Positions 56,935 through 64,000 of a DNA stretch of 64,000 bases are shown piece after piece. The stretch covers positions 30,450-94,449 of the forward strand of contig CAKUJM010000002.1 in assembly GCA_934661755.1 (NCBI GenBank), written 5' to 3'. Numbering within the stretch: position 1 is the first letter of the stretch; each line of letters starts with the position of its first letter. This DNA comes from an uncultured Lentisphaeria bacterium (lineage in GTDB: Bacteria; Verrucomicrobiota; Lentisphaeria; Oligosphaerales; Oligosphaeraceae). A program made the translations under genes and the position numbers. A model generated the notes under the pieces. That model worked only from the letters and a program-made list of their open reading frames with translations, was not told the origin of the DNA and did no database searches.

Positions 56935-58029
56935 TCAAGATGCGCCGCGCTGGCGTTGCCCGGGGGCGTCGATGGCGAACGGGAAGACTCCAAGGTCGTC
57001 GTTGAGCCGGGCGCATACCGGCATGTCCATGTCATCCCACCAGCCACGGCGGGCGAAGTGGCAGCCCAGCGCGGCGATCATCGCCGCATTGTCGGTGCAG
57101 TATTTGGGTGCGGCAAGCACCAGCTGCCGCCCCTGCCGTCTGCATGCATCCTCCAGATGGCTGCGCAGGTAGCTGTTGCAGGCCACGCCGCCGCAGAGGC
57201 AGATCAGCCGGGCGCCATGGCATTGCGCGGCATCCAGCGCCTTGTCAATGAGCACATCCATGACGGCAGCCTGGTAGCTGGCGACCACATCGGCCAATTC
57301 CCGATCGTCCAAGGTGCGGTCCTTGACCGCATAGAGCAACGCGGTCTTGACCCCGGAGAAGCTGAAATCAAAGCGGTGTTCGGGCTTGACCGGCTTGCCG
57401 CCGCCTCCGCACAGTCCGTGCGGGAAGCTGTATCGATGCGCATCCCCCGTCTTGGCGATGCGGTCGATCACCGGCCCACCGGGATAGCCCAGGCCGAGGA
57501 TCTTGGCGGCCTTGTCCAGGGCCTCGCCGGCGGCGTCATCCATGGTCGAGCCGACGATCCGGGCGCGGCCGTCCGCAGGGAGCAGCACCAGTGCGGTATG
57601 GCCGCCGGATACCACCATGCCGAGAATGGGATAGTTGCCGCGGTCCTGGAGCAGCTGGGGGTGGTCGATGAAGGCGCCATGGAAATGCCCCATGAAGTGG
57701 TTGATGCCGATGATTCTCAGGCCAGCCGCCGCCGCCAGACCCTTGGCGAAGGCGTTGCCGACCAGCAGCGCGGGAATCAGGCCGGGATGGCTGGTGACTG
57801 CCAGACCGTCAAGCTGCGACGGGGTGACGGCGGCTTCGCGCAGGGCGGTGGAAACCACCGGCACCACATTCTTGAGGTGCTCGCGGGCCGCCAGCTCCGG
57901 AATCACCCCGCCATAGGCGGAATGCAGCTTGATCTGGCTGCTGATGACACTGGAAAGCACCTGGTGGCCATCGCAGACCACCGCGGCTGCAGTCTCGTCA
58001 CAGCTGCTTTCTATACCGAGAATCAACAT
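56935..58029 (-). CDS. tsaD: tRNA threonylcarbamoyladenosine transferase
   Basis: Essential enzyme that, with TsaB and TsaE, places threonylcarbamoyl on A37 of ANN-decoding tRNAs. The 364-residue protein begins MLILGIESSCDETAAAVV, the family N-terminus. The metal-site His pair is in NHFMGHFHGA, and GMVVSGGHTALVL, GEALDKAAKILGLGYPGGP and FSFSGVKTALLY are all standard. A further in-frame start adds a tail unlike the family. It is 10 bp after an unknown gene and 61 bp before the kinase-like gene. Confidence 0.97.
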   Translation of the reverse strand: MLILGIESSCDETAAAVVCDGHQVLSSVISSQIKLHSAYGGVIPELAAREHLKNVVPVVSTALREAAVTPSQLDGLAVTSHPGLIPALLVGNAFAKGLAAAAGLRIIGINHFMGHFHGAFIDHPQLLQDRGNYPILGMVVSGGHTALVLLPADGRARIVGSTMDDAAGEALDKAAKILGLGYPGGPVIDRIAKTGDAHRYSFPHGLCGGGGKPVKPEHRFDFSFSGVKTALLYAVKDRTLDDRELADVVASYQAAVMDVLIDKALDAAQCHGARLICLCGGVACNSYLRSHLEDACRRQGRQLVLAAPKYCTDNAAMIAALGCHFARRGWWDDMDMPVCARLNDDLGVFPFAIDAPGQRQRGAS

Positions 58030-58039
58030 GGCGGGATCA

Positions 58040-58525
58040 TCAGGTAAGGCGTTCGTAAATTCTGGCAACGACGTCAAAATCGTCATTGCCGCGGAAATTC
58101 ACCGTGTCGATGCTGGCGATCCGGAAGCTGCCGCATTCCAGTTGCAGCAGCGACTCCAGCGTCTGGCGGGTATTGAGGAAGCCGGATTTGCCGACGCCGT
58201 TGTCGACATATGCGACCCGGTAGGCATTTTCGCGCGTTTCATCCAGATCCCGCACCGCAATGGCCGTGCCGGCGCCGCGGTTGGCCGGCGCGAGTGCCCC
58301 GGAGGGGGGCGTTTTGCCTTTTCCATGTCCGTCGCCGCCGGGTTTCCAGGCCTTGCGGGCGCTGGTGCGGCCGGCGGAGGGCAGGGGGGACGGCGGCGCG
58401 CAATAGGGCCAGGATGCGCCATCAAGGATGGCGGCAATCTGGTCCTCGCACCGGCGGACCTGCAAAAACTCCGCATCGCGGCGAATCAGCAAGTCGATTA
58501 TCCGGATTTCGTCAGAAATCCGCAT
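58040..58525 (-). CDS. Unknown protein upstream of tsaD
   Basis: About 161 residues in three parts: a helical N-terminus (SDEIRIIDLLIRRDAEFLQV), a low-complexity Gly/Pro/Ser/Lys middle (about 45-85) and a more ordered C-terminal half (DLDETRENAYRVAYVDNGVG). No signal peptide or membrane helix. No family recognised. ATG at 58525 was taken; a TTG at 58534 would overlap the stop of the upstream gene (TTGA). Its position 10 bp before tsaD suggests one transcript. Confidence 0.65.
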   Translation of the reverse strand: MRISDEIRIIDLLIRRDAEFLQVRRCEDQIAAILDGASWPYCAPPSPLPSAGRTSARKAWKPGGDGHGKGKTPPSGALAPANRGAGTAIAVRDLDETRENAYRVAYVDNGVGKSGFLNTRQTLESLLQLECGSFRIASIDTVNFRGNDDFDVVARIYERLT

Positions 58526-58530
58526 GGTGG

Positions 58531-58929
58531 TCAATTCGAGGTGGTTGAGTTCCTGGCGGATTGGCTTTTCCGGGCCGGTGCGCCATCGCCTGCCAGGTGG
58601 GCGGGCGCGGAATGCGCCGCGGCGGGGCCGTCCGAGGACTTCTCCGGCGCCGGAACGACGGGACGTGATGCGGGGGACGGGGCCGCCGCAAGGAAGGGCG
58701 CAACCGGCAATGGCGGCGGCGGGAAGACAAATTCGTCGGGGGCGCCGATGACCTCGTCGACCTGCTTTTCCAGGGCGGCGATGCGCTCATAGGCGGCCGC
58801 GCGCTCCGCCAGAAGCGCATCGATCTTGCGGCGCGCCTCCAATGCGGCCTCGATTATGGCCACATCGGCGCGCATCACGATTTCCACCATGCTCAATGGC
58901 GGCTTAACTGCGTTCTTCTTGGTTGTCAT
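58531..58929 (-). CDS. Small unknown protein with coiled coil and disordered tail
   Basis: A 132-residue protein. Residues about 15-65 form a charged helix or coiled coil (MRADVAIIEAALEARRKID, given as MRADVAIIEAALEARR). The last 65 residues are Pro/Ala/Ser-rich and probably disordered. No family recognised. A promoter-like sequence precedes it, so it probably heads the eight-gene run reaching the MDR dehydrogenase. Confidence 0.6.
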   Translation of the reverse strand: MTTKKNAVKPPLSMVEIVMRADVAIIEAALEARRKIDALLAERAAAYERIAALEKQVDEVIGAPDEFVFPPPPLPVAPFLAAAPSPASRPVVPAPEKSSDGPAAAHSAPAHLAGDGAPARKSQSARNSTTSN

Positions 58930-58945
58930 GGCTGAATGCGGTGTT

Positions 58946-58977
58946 AGTATATATCTTGTTTATCGGAAAGATGTCAA
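58946..58977 (-). promoter_or_regulatory. Sigma70-like promoter of the tsaD/azlCD run
   Basis: On the minus strand TTGACA (58977-58972) is followed by an AT-rich TATATACT. TATATA gives an 18-bp spacer, TATACT a 20-bp one. The box ends 17 bp before the ATG at 58929. This is the clearest -35 hexamer seen in the window. Confidence 0.5.
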
Positions 58978-58999
58978 TGGCCAAGACGATCCCCAGTTG

Positions 59000-60190
59000 T
59001 CATGAACTGGATGCCAATGAGGAAACGCCGGGCAAAGTGGCGTGGCGCAGGCGATCCCGGGCCGCATCGGAGATGCCGGAGCAATCCACCATCCGGTAGG
59101 CCAGATGGCAGAGCGCCTCTTCCGGCGCATGGATGATCAGCGTGGAAAGCACCGGTTCAATTGCGCATTGCGGATTGGCGGCCATCAGCTTGCACAGGTA
59201 GGAACTGCCGATGGAGGCCAATTGCAGCCGGGTCTGCGTCAAGTCCGGTGATGAATTGAGTGCGAGCGCGTACAGGAAGCCGTGGTCGCTGGCGGCGGCG
59301 CTTTCCAGCATCGGCAGCGCAATGGCGTCACTCAATGCGGGGAGGACCGCCAGCCTTCTTTTCAATTCATCGCCACAATCGCCGTGGCGCCAGAGCGCCT
59401 CGATCACCGCCGATGGCAGATCCTGCCGCGCGGCCAGCGCCATCCTCACTGCATCATCGCCGGACGTGGCAAAATTGAGCAGCGCCCGCTCATCCAGCTG
59501 CTGCGACTCCAGCAGACGCAGCCTGACGCTGTCGAAGCGGCTGCCTTCAAGCATCTCGACAATCGGTGGCGGCAGATCGCGCCGCCCCGCCAGGGCCAGC
59601 TGCCCGAGCTCCTCGTCGAATTGCGCCCAGATTTTCATGCAGGCGGGGGATAGCCGTGGATTCAGCAGCGTGCAGGCATGCACCAACGTGTCGCAGTCAT
59701 CACCCAGGCCGATCTGGAACTCCTCGTCCAGCTTGCGGTTCTCCAGCAGCGCCAGCCGGACAAATGACACCGGGTCCTTGGAGAGCTTGAGCTGGATGTT
59801 GGGGGCGATGGCTGGATTGTGCGCCAAGGCCAGCCGCACGTCAATCGACGGGTCGTCGACCAGCTGTGCGGCCACCGCCGGCGTGATTTTCCGGCTGCCG
59901 GCCGCGACCACGCGCCAGGAGGGCAGGGGGCTTGCGGCAATTTTAGGCAGGCAGAGCGCATTGAGCGCCAGCACCGGCAGCACCTCGCCGTCCCCGCGCT
60001 GCAGCAGCATGCTGAGGATGCTGCTGGGTGTGGCCGGCATGGCGGCAAGGAATTTCGCCACTCCGGGGCAGTCCATGGCGCTGTTCGCCAGCTCACGCAG
60101 CAGCCTGACTTCTACCCCATTGCGCTGAAAGAGCTTGATCGCACCATCAACCCCCAGCTTGATACGTTCTAGAATATCGTCCCTGGTCAA
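59000..60190 (-). CDS. LRV-repeat (leucine-rich repeat variant) protein
   Basis: About 396 residues, most of them in roughly 24-residue units of the LRV type, D-x(3,4)-VR-x-A-L-A-x-N-P-x-[IL]-P, for example DDPSIDVRLALAHNPAIAP and KDPVSFVRLALLENRKL. These units fold as a right-handed helical solenoid for protein binding. No signal peptide; probably cytoplasmic. Open frame continues far upstream into uppP, so the start must lie after 60313. TTG at 60190 fits best, with GGAG 10 nt upstream provided by a duplicated 23-bp leader unit. No catalytic motif seen; function unknown. Confidence 0.75.
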   Translation of the reverse strand: MTRDDILERIKLGVDGAIKLFQRNGVEVRLLRELANSAMDCPGVAKFLAAMPATPSSILSMLLQRGDGEVLPVLALNALCLPKIAASPLPSWRVVAAGSRKITPAVAAQLVDDPSIDVRLALAHNPAIAPNIQLKLSKDPVSFVRLALLENRKLDEEFQIGLGDDCDTLVHACTLLNPRLSPACMKIWAQFDEELGQLALAGRRDLPPPIVEMLEGSRFDSVRLRLLESQQLDERALLNFATSGDDAVRMALAARQDLPSAVIEALWRHGDCGDELKRRLAVLPALSDAIALPMLESAAASDHGFLYALALNSSPDLTQTRLQLASIGSSYLCKLMAANPQCAIEPVLSTLIIHAPEEALCHLAYRMVDCSGISDAARDRLRHATLPGVSSLASSS

Positions 60191-60200
60191 CTGAAATGCA

Positions 60201-60246
60201 CTCCGAAAGAAAAAAGACGCCCCCTCCGAAAGAAAAAAGACGCCCC
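60201..60246. repeat. Perfect tandem duplication of 23 bp in the LRV gene leader
   Basis: ctccgaaagaaaaaagacgcccc occurs twice, exactly, at 60201-60223 and 60224-60246. On the gene's strand each unit reads as a T-rich tract followed by cggag, so the Shine-Dalgarno-like GGAG is doubled, 10 and 33 nt before the TTG start. Confidence 0.8.
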
Positions 60247-60312
60247 CCTGGAAAAGTTTGCGGGATACTATAATTTCAGCCACGCGTCCTGCACGGCCGC
60301 CCACGGCGGAAG

Positions 60313-61116
60313 TCAGGAGAAAACCGCAATCGCAAGCGACACGAGTCCGGCGGCAAGGCACCAGAAGCTGAAATACCAGAAACGACCCGCGATCCGGATC
60401 AGCGAAAGCGCCTTCAGGGCGAAGTAACCGACGATTCCGGCCACCGCCGCCGCACAGACTAGCGACACGGGGCTGCCGCACTCCGACAGCTCCCGGAAAT
60501 GCCTGGCCTTGAGGACAACCGCTCCGGCGATCACCGGGATCGACATCAGAAAGGAAAAGTCGAAGGCGTCCTTGCTGCCGACCTTCAGCCACCGTGCCGC
60601 GCAGTAGGTGCTTCCGGAACGGCTGATTCCGGGGAGCATCGCCATGGCCTGGGCGCAGCCGATCATGACGGCCTTGAGCCATCCCGGCTGTCGGCTGCCG
60701 ACGGCTGTTGCCGAAGGCACTTTCCGCAGGCTCAACAGCATGAATCCCGTAAACAAAAGCAGACAGGAGACGACAACCGGCGCGCCAAAACAGCGCTCGA
60801 TGGCATCATGGGCCAGGAAATAGAGCAGGGCGGCAGGCAGGCAGGATACGGCCACCGCCAGGCAGTACCTCAGCGACTCCGGATCACGCCGGAATACCCC
60901 GCACGCCAGCTCGACCAGCCGTTTCCGGTAGAATACCAGCAGCGCAATCAGCGTGCCCAGGTGCAACAGCACCTCCAGCAACGGCCCGTTCCCGCCTCCG
61001 GAATCCAGTCCGAAGGCATTCTTGAGCAACGCCAGATGGCCGCTGCTGGAAACGGGGAGGAACTCGGCCAGCCCCTGGACTACCCCCAGCAGCTGCAATT
61101 TCAGGAATGACGCCAT
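60313..61116 (-). CDS. uppP: Undecaprenyl-diphosphate phosphatase
   Basis: A 267-residue inner-membrane enzyme that recycles the lipid carrier of peptidoglycan and other surface glycans. Both family motifs are present: GLAEFLPVSSSGHL (about 15-28) with the catalytic Glu, and LPGISRSGST later with the phosphate-binding Arg/Ser. About eight helices. The ATG giving MASFLKLQLLGVVQG was chosen; a longer frame adds 11 residues. It follows the aspartokinase gene by about 55 bp. Confidence 0.96.
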   Translation of the reverse strand: MASFLKLQLLGVVQGLAEFLPVSSSGHLALLKNAFGLDSGGGNGPLLEVLLHLGTLIALLVFYRKRLVELACGVFRRDPESLRYCLAVAVSCLPAALLYFLAHDAIERCFGAPVVVSCLLLFTGFMLLSLRKVPSATAVGSRQPGWLKAVMIGCAQAMAMLPGISRSGSTYCAARWLKVGSKDAFDFSFLMSIPVIAGAVVLKARHFRELSECGSPVSLVCAAAVAGIVGYFALKALSLIRIAGRFWYFSFWCLAAGLVSLAIAVFS

Positions 61117-61170
61117 AAAGAACCAATTCCACACAACATTCCAGGCCAATGCCAGGCCTGGGGCTTGCGC

Positions 61171-62577
61171 CTACGCCTCTTCGACCAGCACGCGATGCAG
61201 CGTGATCTGCGCCTTCTGGAAATCGCGACGGTCCAGAATGAACTGCATGTTCACCTGGCGGGGCGACTGGACCATCGCCAAGGTGTTGATTCCGGCATCG
61301 TAAAGCGCCTTGGAAGCCCGGGACAAAAAGCCGGGGAGCTTCATGTTGGTGCCGATGATCGCCACCATCGCCACCTCGGCAGTCGTGACCGTGGCCTGGG
61401 GCAGCCGCTGACGGATCGCCTCCACGCAGCGCTCGATCGGCATTTTCTTGCCCGGGACGAAATGGGTGATGGTGTTGGCGTTGGTGGTCTTGGTGATGTA
61501 GCTGATCTTGTAATCGACAAAACTCTGCAGCAGATGGTAGTCGTAGCCGGGCTTGGAAACCATCTCCGGATCCACCACCTCGATGGCGACAATGTCGTTG
61601 CGGCCGCAGATCATCTCCACCCGCGGCACCGGCGATACATAGTCGCAGCTGATCAGCGTTCCGGGATTCTCCGGATCAAAGGCGTTCTTGACCCGGATCG
61701 GAATGCCGCACTGCTCCATGTCCTTGGATGCTTTGGCATGAATCGCCTCCATGTCCAGATCGGAGAGCTGGTCGGCGATGTCAAAATTGGTGTTGCCGAT
61801 GATCTTGACCTTGTCAGCGCCAATCAGCTTGGGGTCGCCGGTGCAAAGATGGTACTCCTTGTGGATGATCCCCTCCTTGGCATTGGTCAAAACCGCAATC
61901 TTGCTGAAGGTGATCTCGCTGTACCCGCGGTCAAAACGGGTCATGATCCCCTCGTCATACTTGACATAGCCGGTGACTATCGGCATCACCGTATTGAAGT
62001 CCAGGTTGTCAAAGGCGCCGTGAATCGCCTCGTCGAAGGTGGGGATGTGGTCGTTTCGCCACCCGGTCAGGTCGATGAACCTGGCATTGACGCCGTTGCG
62101 CTGCAAAATCAGGGTGGAATTGAAGGCGCTCTGGGCTTCACCGACGGCACTTAGCAGCTCGCGGGTCTGCGGCAGATAGGTGTGGAAGTCAAAATGCCCG
62201 AAGGAACGCAGCCGGGTGAGGTCGTGCAGACACTCCTGTATGCCGTCGATTCGCTCATTGACAAAGCTGTCCGCCGCATCCTGGTCCAGACCGAAGCTGA
62301 CAAAGGAATGGTTGTACTCCAGCATCCGCTGGCGGACGGTGTTCAATGCCTGCTCCCACGTGGGATCGTCCATCGCAAAACGGCCATACACGCCGGGAGT
62401 GCCGTTCTTCTTGTCCTCCAAAAGCAGGTTGGTGATGCCGCCGTAGGCGGAGACAATGAAGATGCGGTTGTAATACTGATCGGGCGTGCGGTTGCCGATG
62501 ATGACGTTGTGCATCACCTCGCCAAAACGCGACATCGAAGTGCCGCCAATCTTTTCAACGGTATGCTGGTTGTGCAT
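61171..62577 (-). CDS. Aspartate kinase, ectoine-type subgroup
   Basis: Phosphorylates aspartate, the first step to lysine, threonine, methionine and diaminopimelate. The 468-residue sequence begins MHNQHTVEKIGGTSMSRF; VEKIGGTSM in place of the usual VxKFGGTS is the mark of the Ask_Ect group. RIFIVSAYGGITNLLLE and TVMPIVTGYV support this, and the C-terminal part has two ACT-type segments (one near GRNDIVAIEVVDPEMV, one near VAMVAIIGTNMKLPG). In many bacteria this subgroup sits with ectoine genes; none are seen here, so it may be the general aspartokinase. It is upstream of uppP. Confidence 0.92.
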   Translation of the reverse strand: MHNQHTVEKIGGTSMSRFGEVMHNVIIGNRTPDQYYNRIFIVSAYGGITNLLLEDKKNGTPGVYGRFAMDDPTWEQALNTVRQRMLEYNHSFVSFGLDQDAADSFVNERIDGIQECLHDLTRLRSFGHFDFHTYLPQTRELLSAVGEAQSAFNSTLILQRNGVNARFIDLTGWRNDHIPTFDEAIHGAFDNLDFNTVMPIVTGYVKYDEGIMTRFDRGYSEITFSKIAVLTNAKEGIIHKEYHLCTGDPKLIGADKVKIIGNTNFDIADQLSDLDMEAIHAKASKDMEQCGIPIRVKNAFDPENPGTLISCDYVSPVPRVEMICGRNDIVAIEVVDPEMVSKPGYDYHLLQSFVDYKISYITKTTNANTITHFVPGKKMPIERCVEAIRQRLPQATVTTAEVAMVAIIGTNMKLPGFLSRASKALYDAGINTLAMVQSPRQVNMQFILDRRDFQKAQITLHRVLVEEA

Positions 62578-62869
62578 GAAATCTTAAAAAAACGATAGGG
62601 AATGCCGCCATGCGCGGCAATGGGGACCTGAATCCGGAATCTGAAGGCCTGAATCCATGAACTCGTGGATCCAGGCGACAAGGCCATGACGCGGCAACGG
62701 CCGGATTTTCATGGGGGGCTGGAACAGAAAGCCGGCAAACGCTCTTAATGTATCATGTGGCCGCCTTTTCGACGCCTGCCCCCTGCCCGAATTTACCTTG
62801 CTTTTGCTCCCTAATGCATATTATGCGACGTAATATCCGGACGGCATCATCGCGCTGTCAGGCGCTTCC
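62578..62869. other. Intergenic region between aspartokinase and prmC, with a short palindrome
   Basis: Holds cctgaatccatga (62648-62660) and cgtggatccagg (62664-62675), which pair and match the ends of the dispersed palindrome family, plus a loose acctgaatccgg at 62626. A solitary end without the long arms. The rest shows no gene or clear promoter box. Confidence 0.5.
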
Positions 62870-63676
62870 CTATGCGATTCTTCCGGAGACAAAGCGGTCG
62901 CGTCCGGCCAGATCGGCATGCACGGTGACTTCGTGGTATCCCAGTTTTTTCAGGCATCCGCGCATTTCATCCCCCTGGGTATCGCCGATCTCCATGATCA
63001 GCGTTCCGCCGGGAAGGAGGAAATCCGGAGCCTCGGCGGCGATCCGCCTGGCAACAGCCAGGCCTTTGTCGCCGGCCTCCAGCGCCATGCGCGGCTCATA
63101 GTCCTTCACCACCGGGTCAAGCTGCTGATACTCCTCGACCGAGACATATGGCGGATTGGCGGTGATCAATATGAATTTCTCTTCCCGGCCGACGGGACTG
63201 AACAGATCGCCGAGGCGGAAATGGCAATTGCGTGGCTTGAGCCGATCGCAATTGCGCCGAGCCCATTTCAGCGCCATTTCCGACAGATCGACTCCAGTGT
63301 AGTCGAAATCCGGCCGTTCATTGGCCATGGCCAATGGGATGGCGCCGGATCCGGTGCATAGATCCAGCACTTTGCCGCCGGAATTGGCGCTTTTCAGCCT
63401 CTCCAGGGCCAGATCGACCAGTATTTCGGTCTCTGGACGCGGAATAAGCACCCCTGCCCCGACTTCCAGCTCGATGGAATAGAACTGAGTGGTGCCGACG
63501 ATGTATTGGAATGGCTCGCCATTGCACCGGCGCCTGACCCACTTTGCCAACTGGGCGGCGTCGATGCCGCGTTCCTGGGCGATCTCATGCATCCAGCGAG
63601 CCTCCTGAAGCGGATTATCCACTCCAGAGAGTAACAGAGAATGATATATTTGTTCAATGGTGATAGCTTTTGTCAT
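62870..63676 (-). CDS. prmC: Release factor glutamine methyltransferase
   Basis: SAM-dependent enzyme that methylates the GGQ glutamine of peptide-chain release factors. The 268-residue sequence has IPRPETEILV (78-87), the SAM loop VLDLCTGSGAIPLAMA (103-118) and the catalytic NPPYVS (174-179). ATG at 63676 matches the family N-terminus but has no Shine-Dalgarno. A TTG at 63706 adds ten hydrophobic residues and has GGAG 6 nt upstream, supplied by the last unit of the tandem array. The second start is therefore also possible. Confidence 0.94.
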   Translation of the reverse strand: MTKAITIEQIYHSLLLSGVDNPLQEARWMHEIAQERGIDAAQLAKWVRRRCNGEPFQYIVGTTQFYSIELEVGAGVLIPRPETEILVDLALERLKSANSGGKVLDLCTGSGAIPLAMANERPDFDYTGVDLSEMALKWARRNCDRLKPRNCHFRLGDLFSPVGREEKFILITANPPYVSVEEYQQLDPVVKDYEPRMALEAGDKGLAVARRIAAEAPDFLLPGGTLIMEIGDTQGDEMRGCLKKLGYHEVTVHADLAGRDRFVSGRIA

Positions 63677-63710
63677 AAAAAAAATGAGCAAAATGGTTAT
63701 AGACAAATTC

Positions 63711-64000
63711 CTCTCCGTTCCCCTCCGTCGCCCTCCGTCGCCCTCCGTTCCGTCGCCCTCCGTTCCGTCGCCCTCCGTTCCGTCGCCCTCCGTTCCGTCG
63801 CCCTCCGTTCCGTCCCCCTCCGTTCCGTCGCCCTCCGTTCCGTCGCCCTCCGTTCCGTCGCCCTCCGTTCCGTCCCCCTCCGTTCCGTCCCCCTCCGTTC
63901 CGTCGCCCTCCGTCCCCCTCCGTTCCGTCCCCCTCCGTTCCGTCCCCCTCCGTTCCGTCCCCCTCCGTTCCGTCCCCCTCCGTTCCGTCCCCCTCCGTTC
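63711..64000. repeat. 15-bp tandem repeat array running off the window
   Basis: About 19 units of ccctccgttccgtcS (S is C or G), with three 10-bp short units (63721-63740 and near 63911). All lengths are multiples of 5 bp. It begins directly upstream of prmC and continues past base 64000. On the prmC strand it reads as repeated acggaaCGGAGGG, so GGAGG recurs every 15 bases. The core CCTCCGT is shared with the array at 15219-15541. Confidence 0.92.

Noticed and set aside
60313..60682. Upstream extension of the LRV-protein frame into uppP
   Set aside because: The frame is open, but it overlaps the conserved uppP gene on the same strand, and its residues there are Arg/Gly-rich noise.

Overview
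The window is one 64 kb stretch of GC-rich bacterial chromosome, densely coded, with most genes on the minus strand in tight runs whose stop and start codons often overlap (ATGA, TGATG). A one-piece pyruvate:ferredoxin oxidoreductase, three oxygen-sensitive glycyl radical enzymes (GREs), their radical-SAM activase and an iron-dependent alcohol dehydrogenase point to a strict anaerobe. Gene content and the style of the exported, membrane and repeat proteins suggest the Lentisphaerota/Verrucomicrobiota (Victivallis-like) group. That placement is inference: no rRNA or tRNA gene is visible.

Layout. 0.2-4 kb: amino-acid binding lipoprotein, D-Ala-D-Ala ligase with a coupled unknown gene, and an orphan OppD-type ATPase. 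4-11 kb: acyl-CoA ligase with an XRE-cupin regulator, a GMP synthase whose glutaminase domain is reduced, a W-repeat protein and a phosphohexomutase. 11-16.3 kb: unknown exported and membrane proteins, PyrD, a 10-bp tandem array and a GNAT enzyme. 16.4-24 kb: a TtcA-like PP-loop protein, CPBP protease, RNA methyltransferase, an unknown gene and PFOR. 24-32 kb: MutS2, O-antigen-ligase-like protein, adenine deaminase and HolA. 32-39.5 kb, plus strand: SH3/coiled-coil protein, exported protein, GAF protein, ArgH, membrane protein and AraC regulator. 39.5-42 kb: a fused acyl-ACP synthetase/ACP/acyltransferase.

The most striking locus is 42.25-51.14 kb, a six-gene run: IclR regulator, three different GREs, Fe-ADH and one GRE activase. 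The activase would install the glycyl radicals. GRE1 carries the Cys-x-Glu dyad of the dehydratase/C-X lyase class and probably makes an aldehyde that Fe-ADH reduces. GRE2 and GRE3 lack that Glu. An AT-rich inverted repeat just upstream of iclR looks like the operator. No microcompartment shell genes accompany the locus. A GH43 glycosidase follows upstream.

52.5-59 kb is another long minus-strand run: two unknown proteins, TsaD, a kinase-like protein without its phospho-His fused to a receiver domain, AzlCD, a radical-SAM/SPASM protein and an MDR dehydrogenase. 59-64 kb holds an LRV-repeat protein, UppP, an ectoine-type aspartokinase, PrmC and a 15-bp tandem array that runs off the window.

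Intergenic DNA is patterned. A dispersed imperfect palindrome of about 125 bp (end consensus CCTGAATCCGTGAAGYTGG) occurs in three full copies plus partial copies. Two CCTCCGT-based tandem arrays lie upstream of pyrD and prmC. Several long perfect inverted repeats stand between genes.
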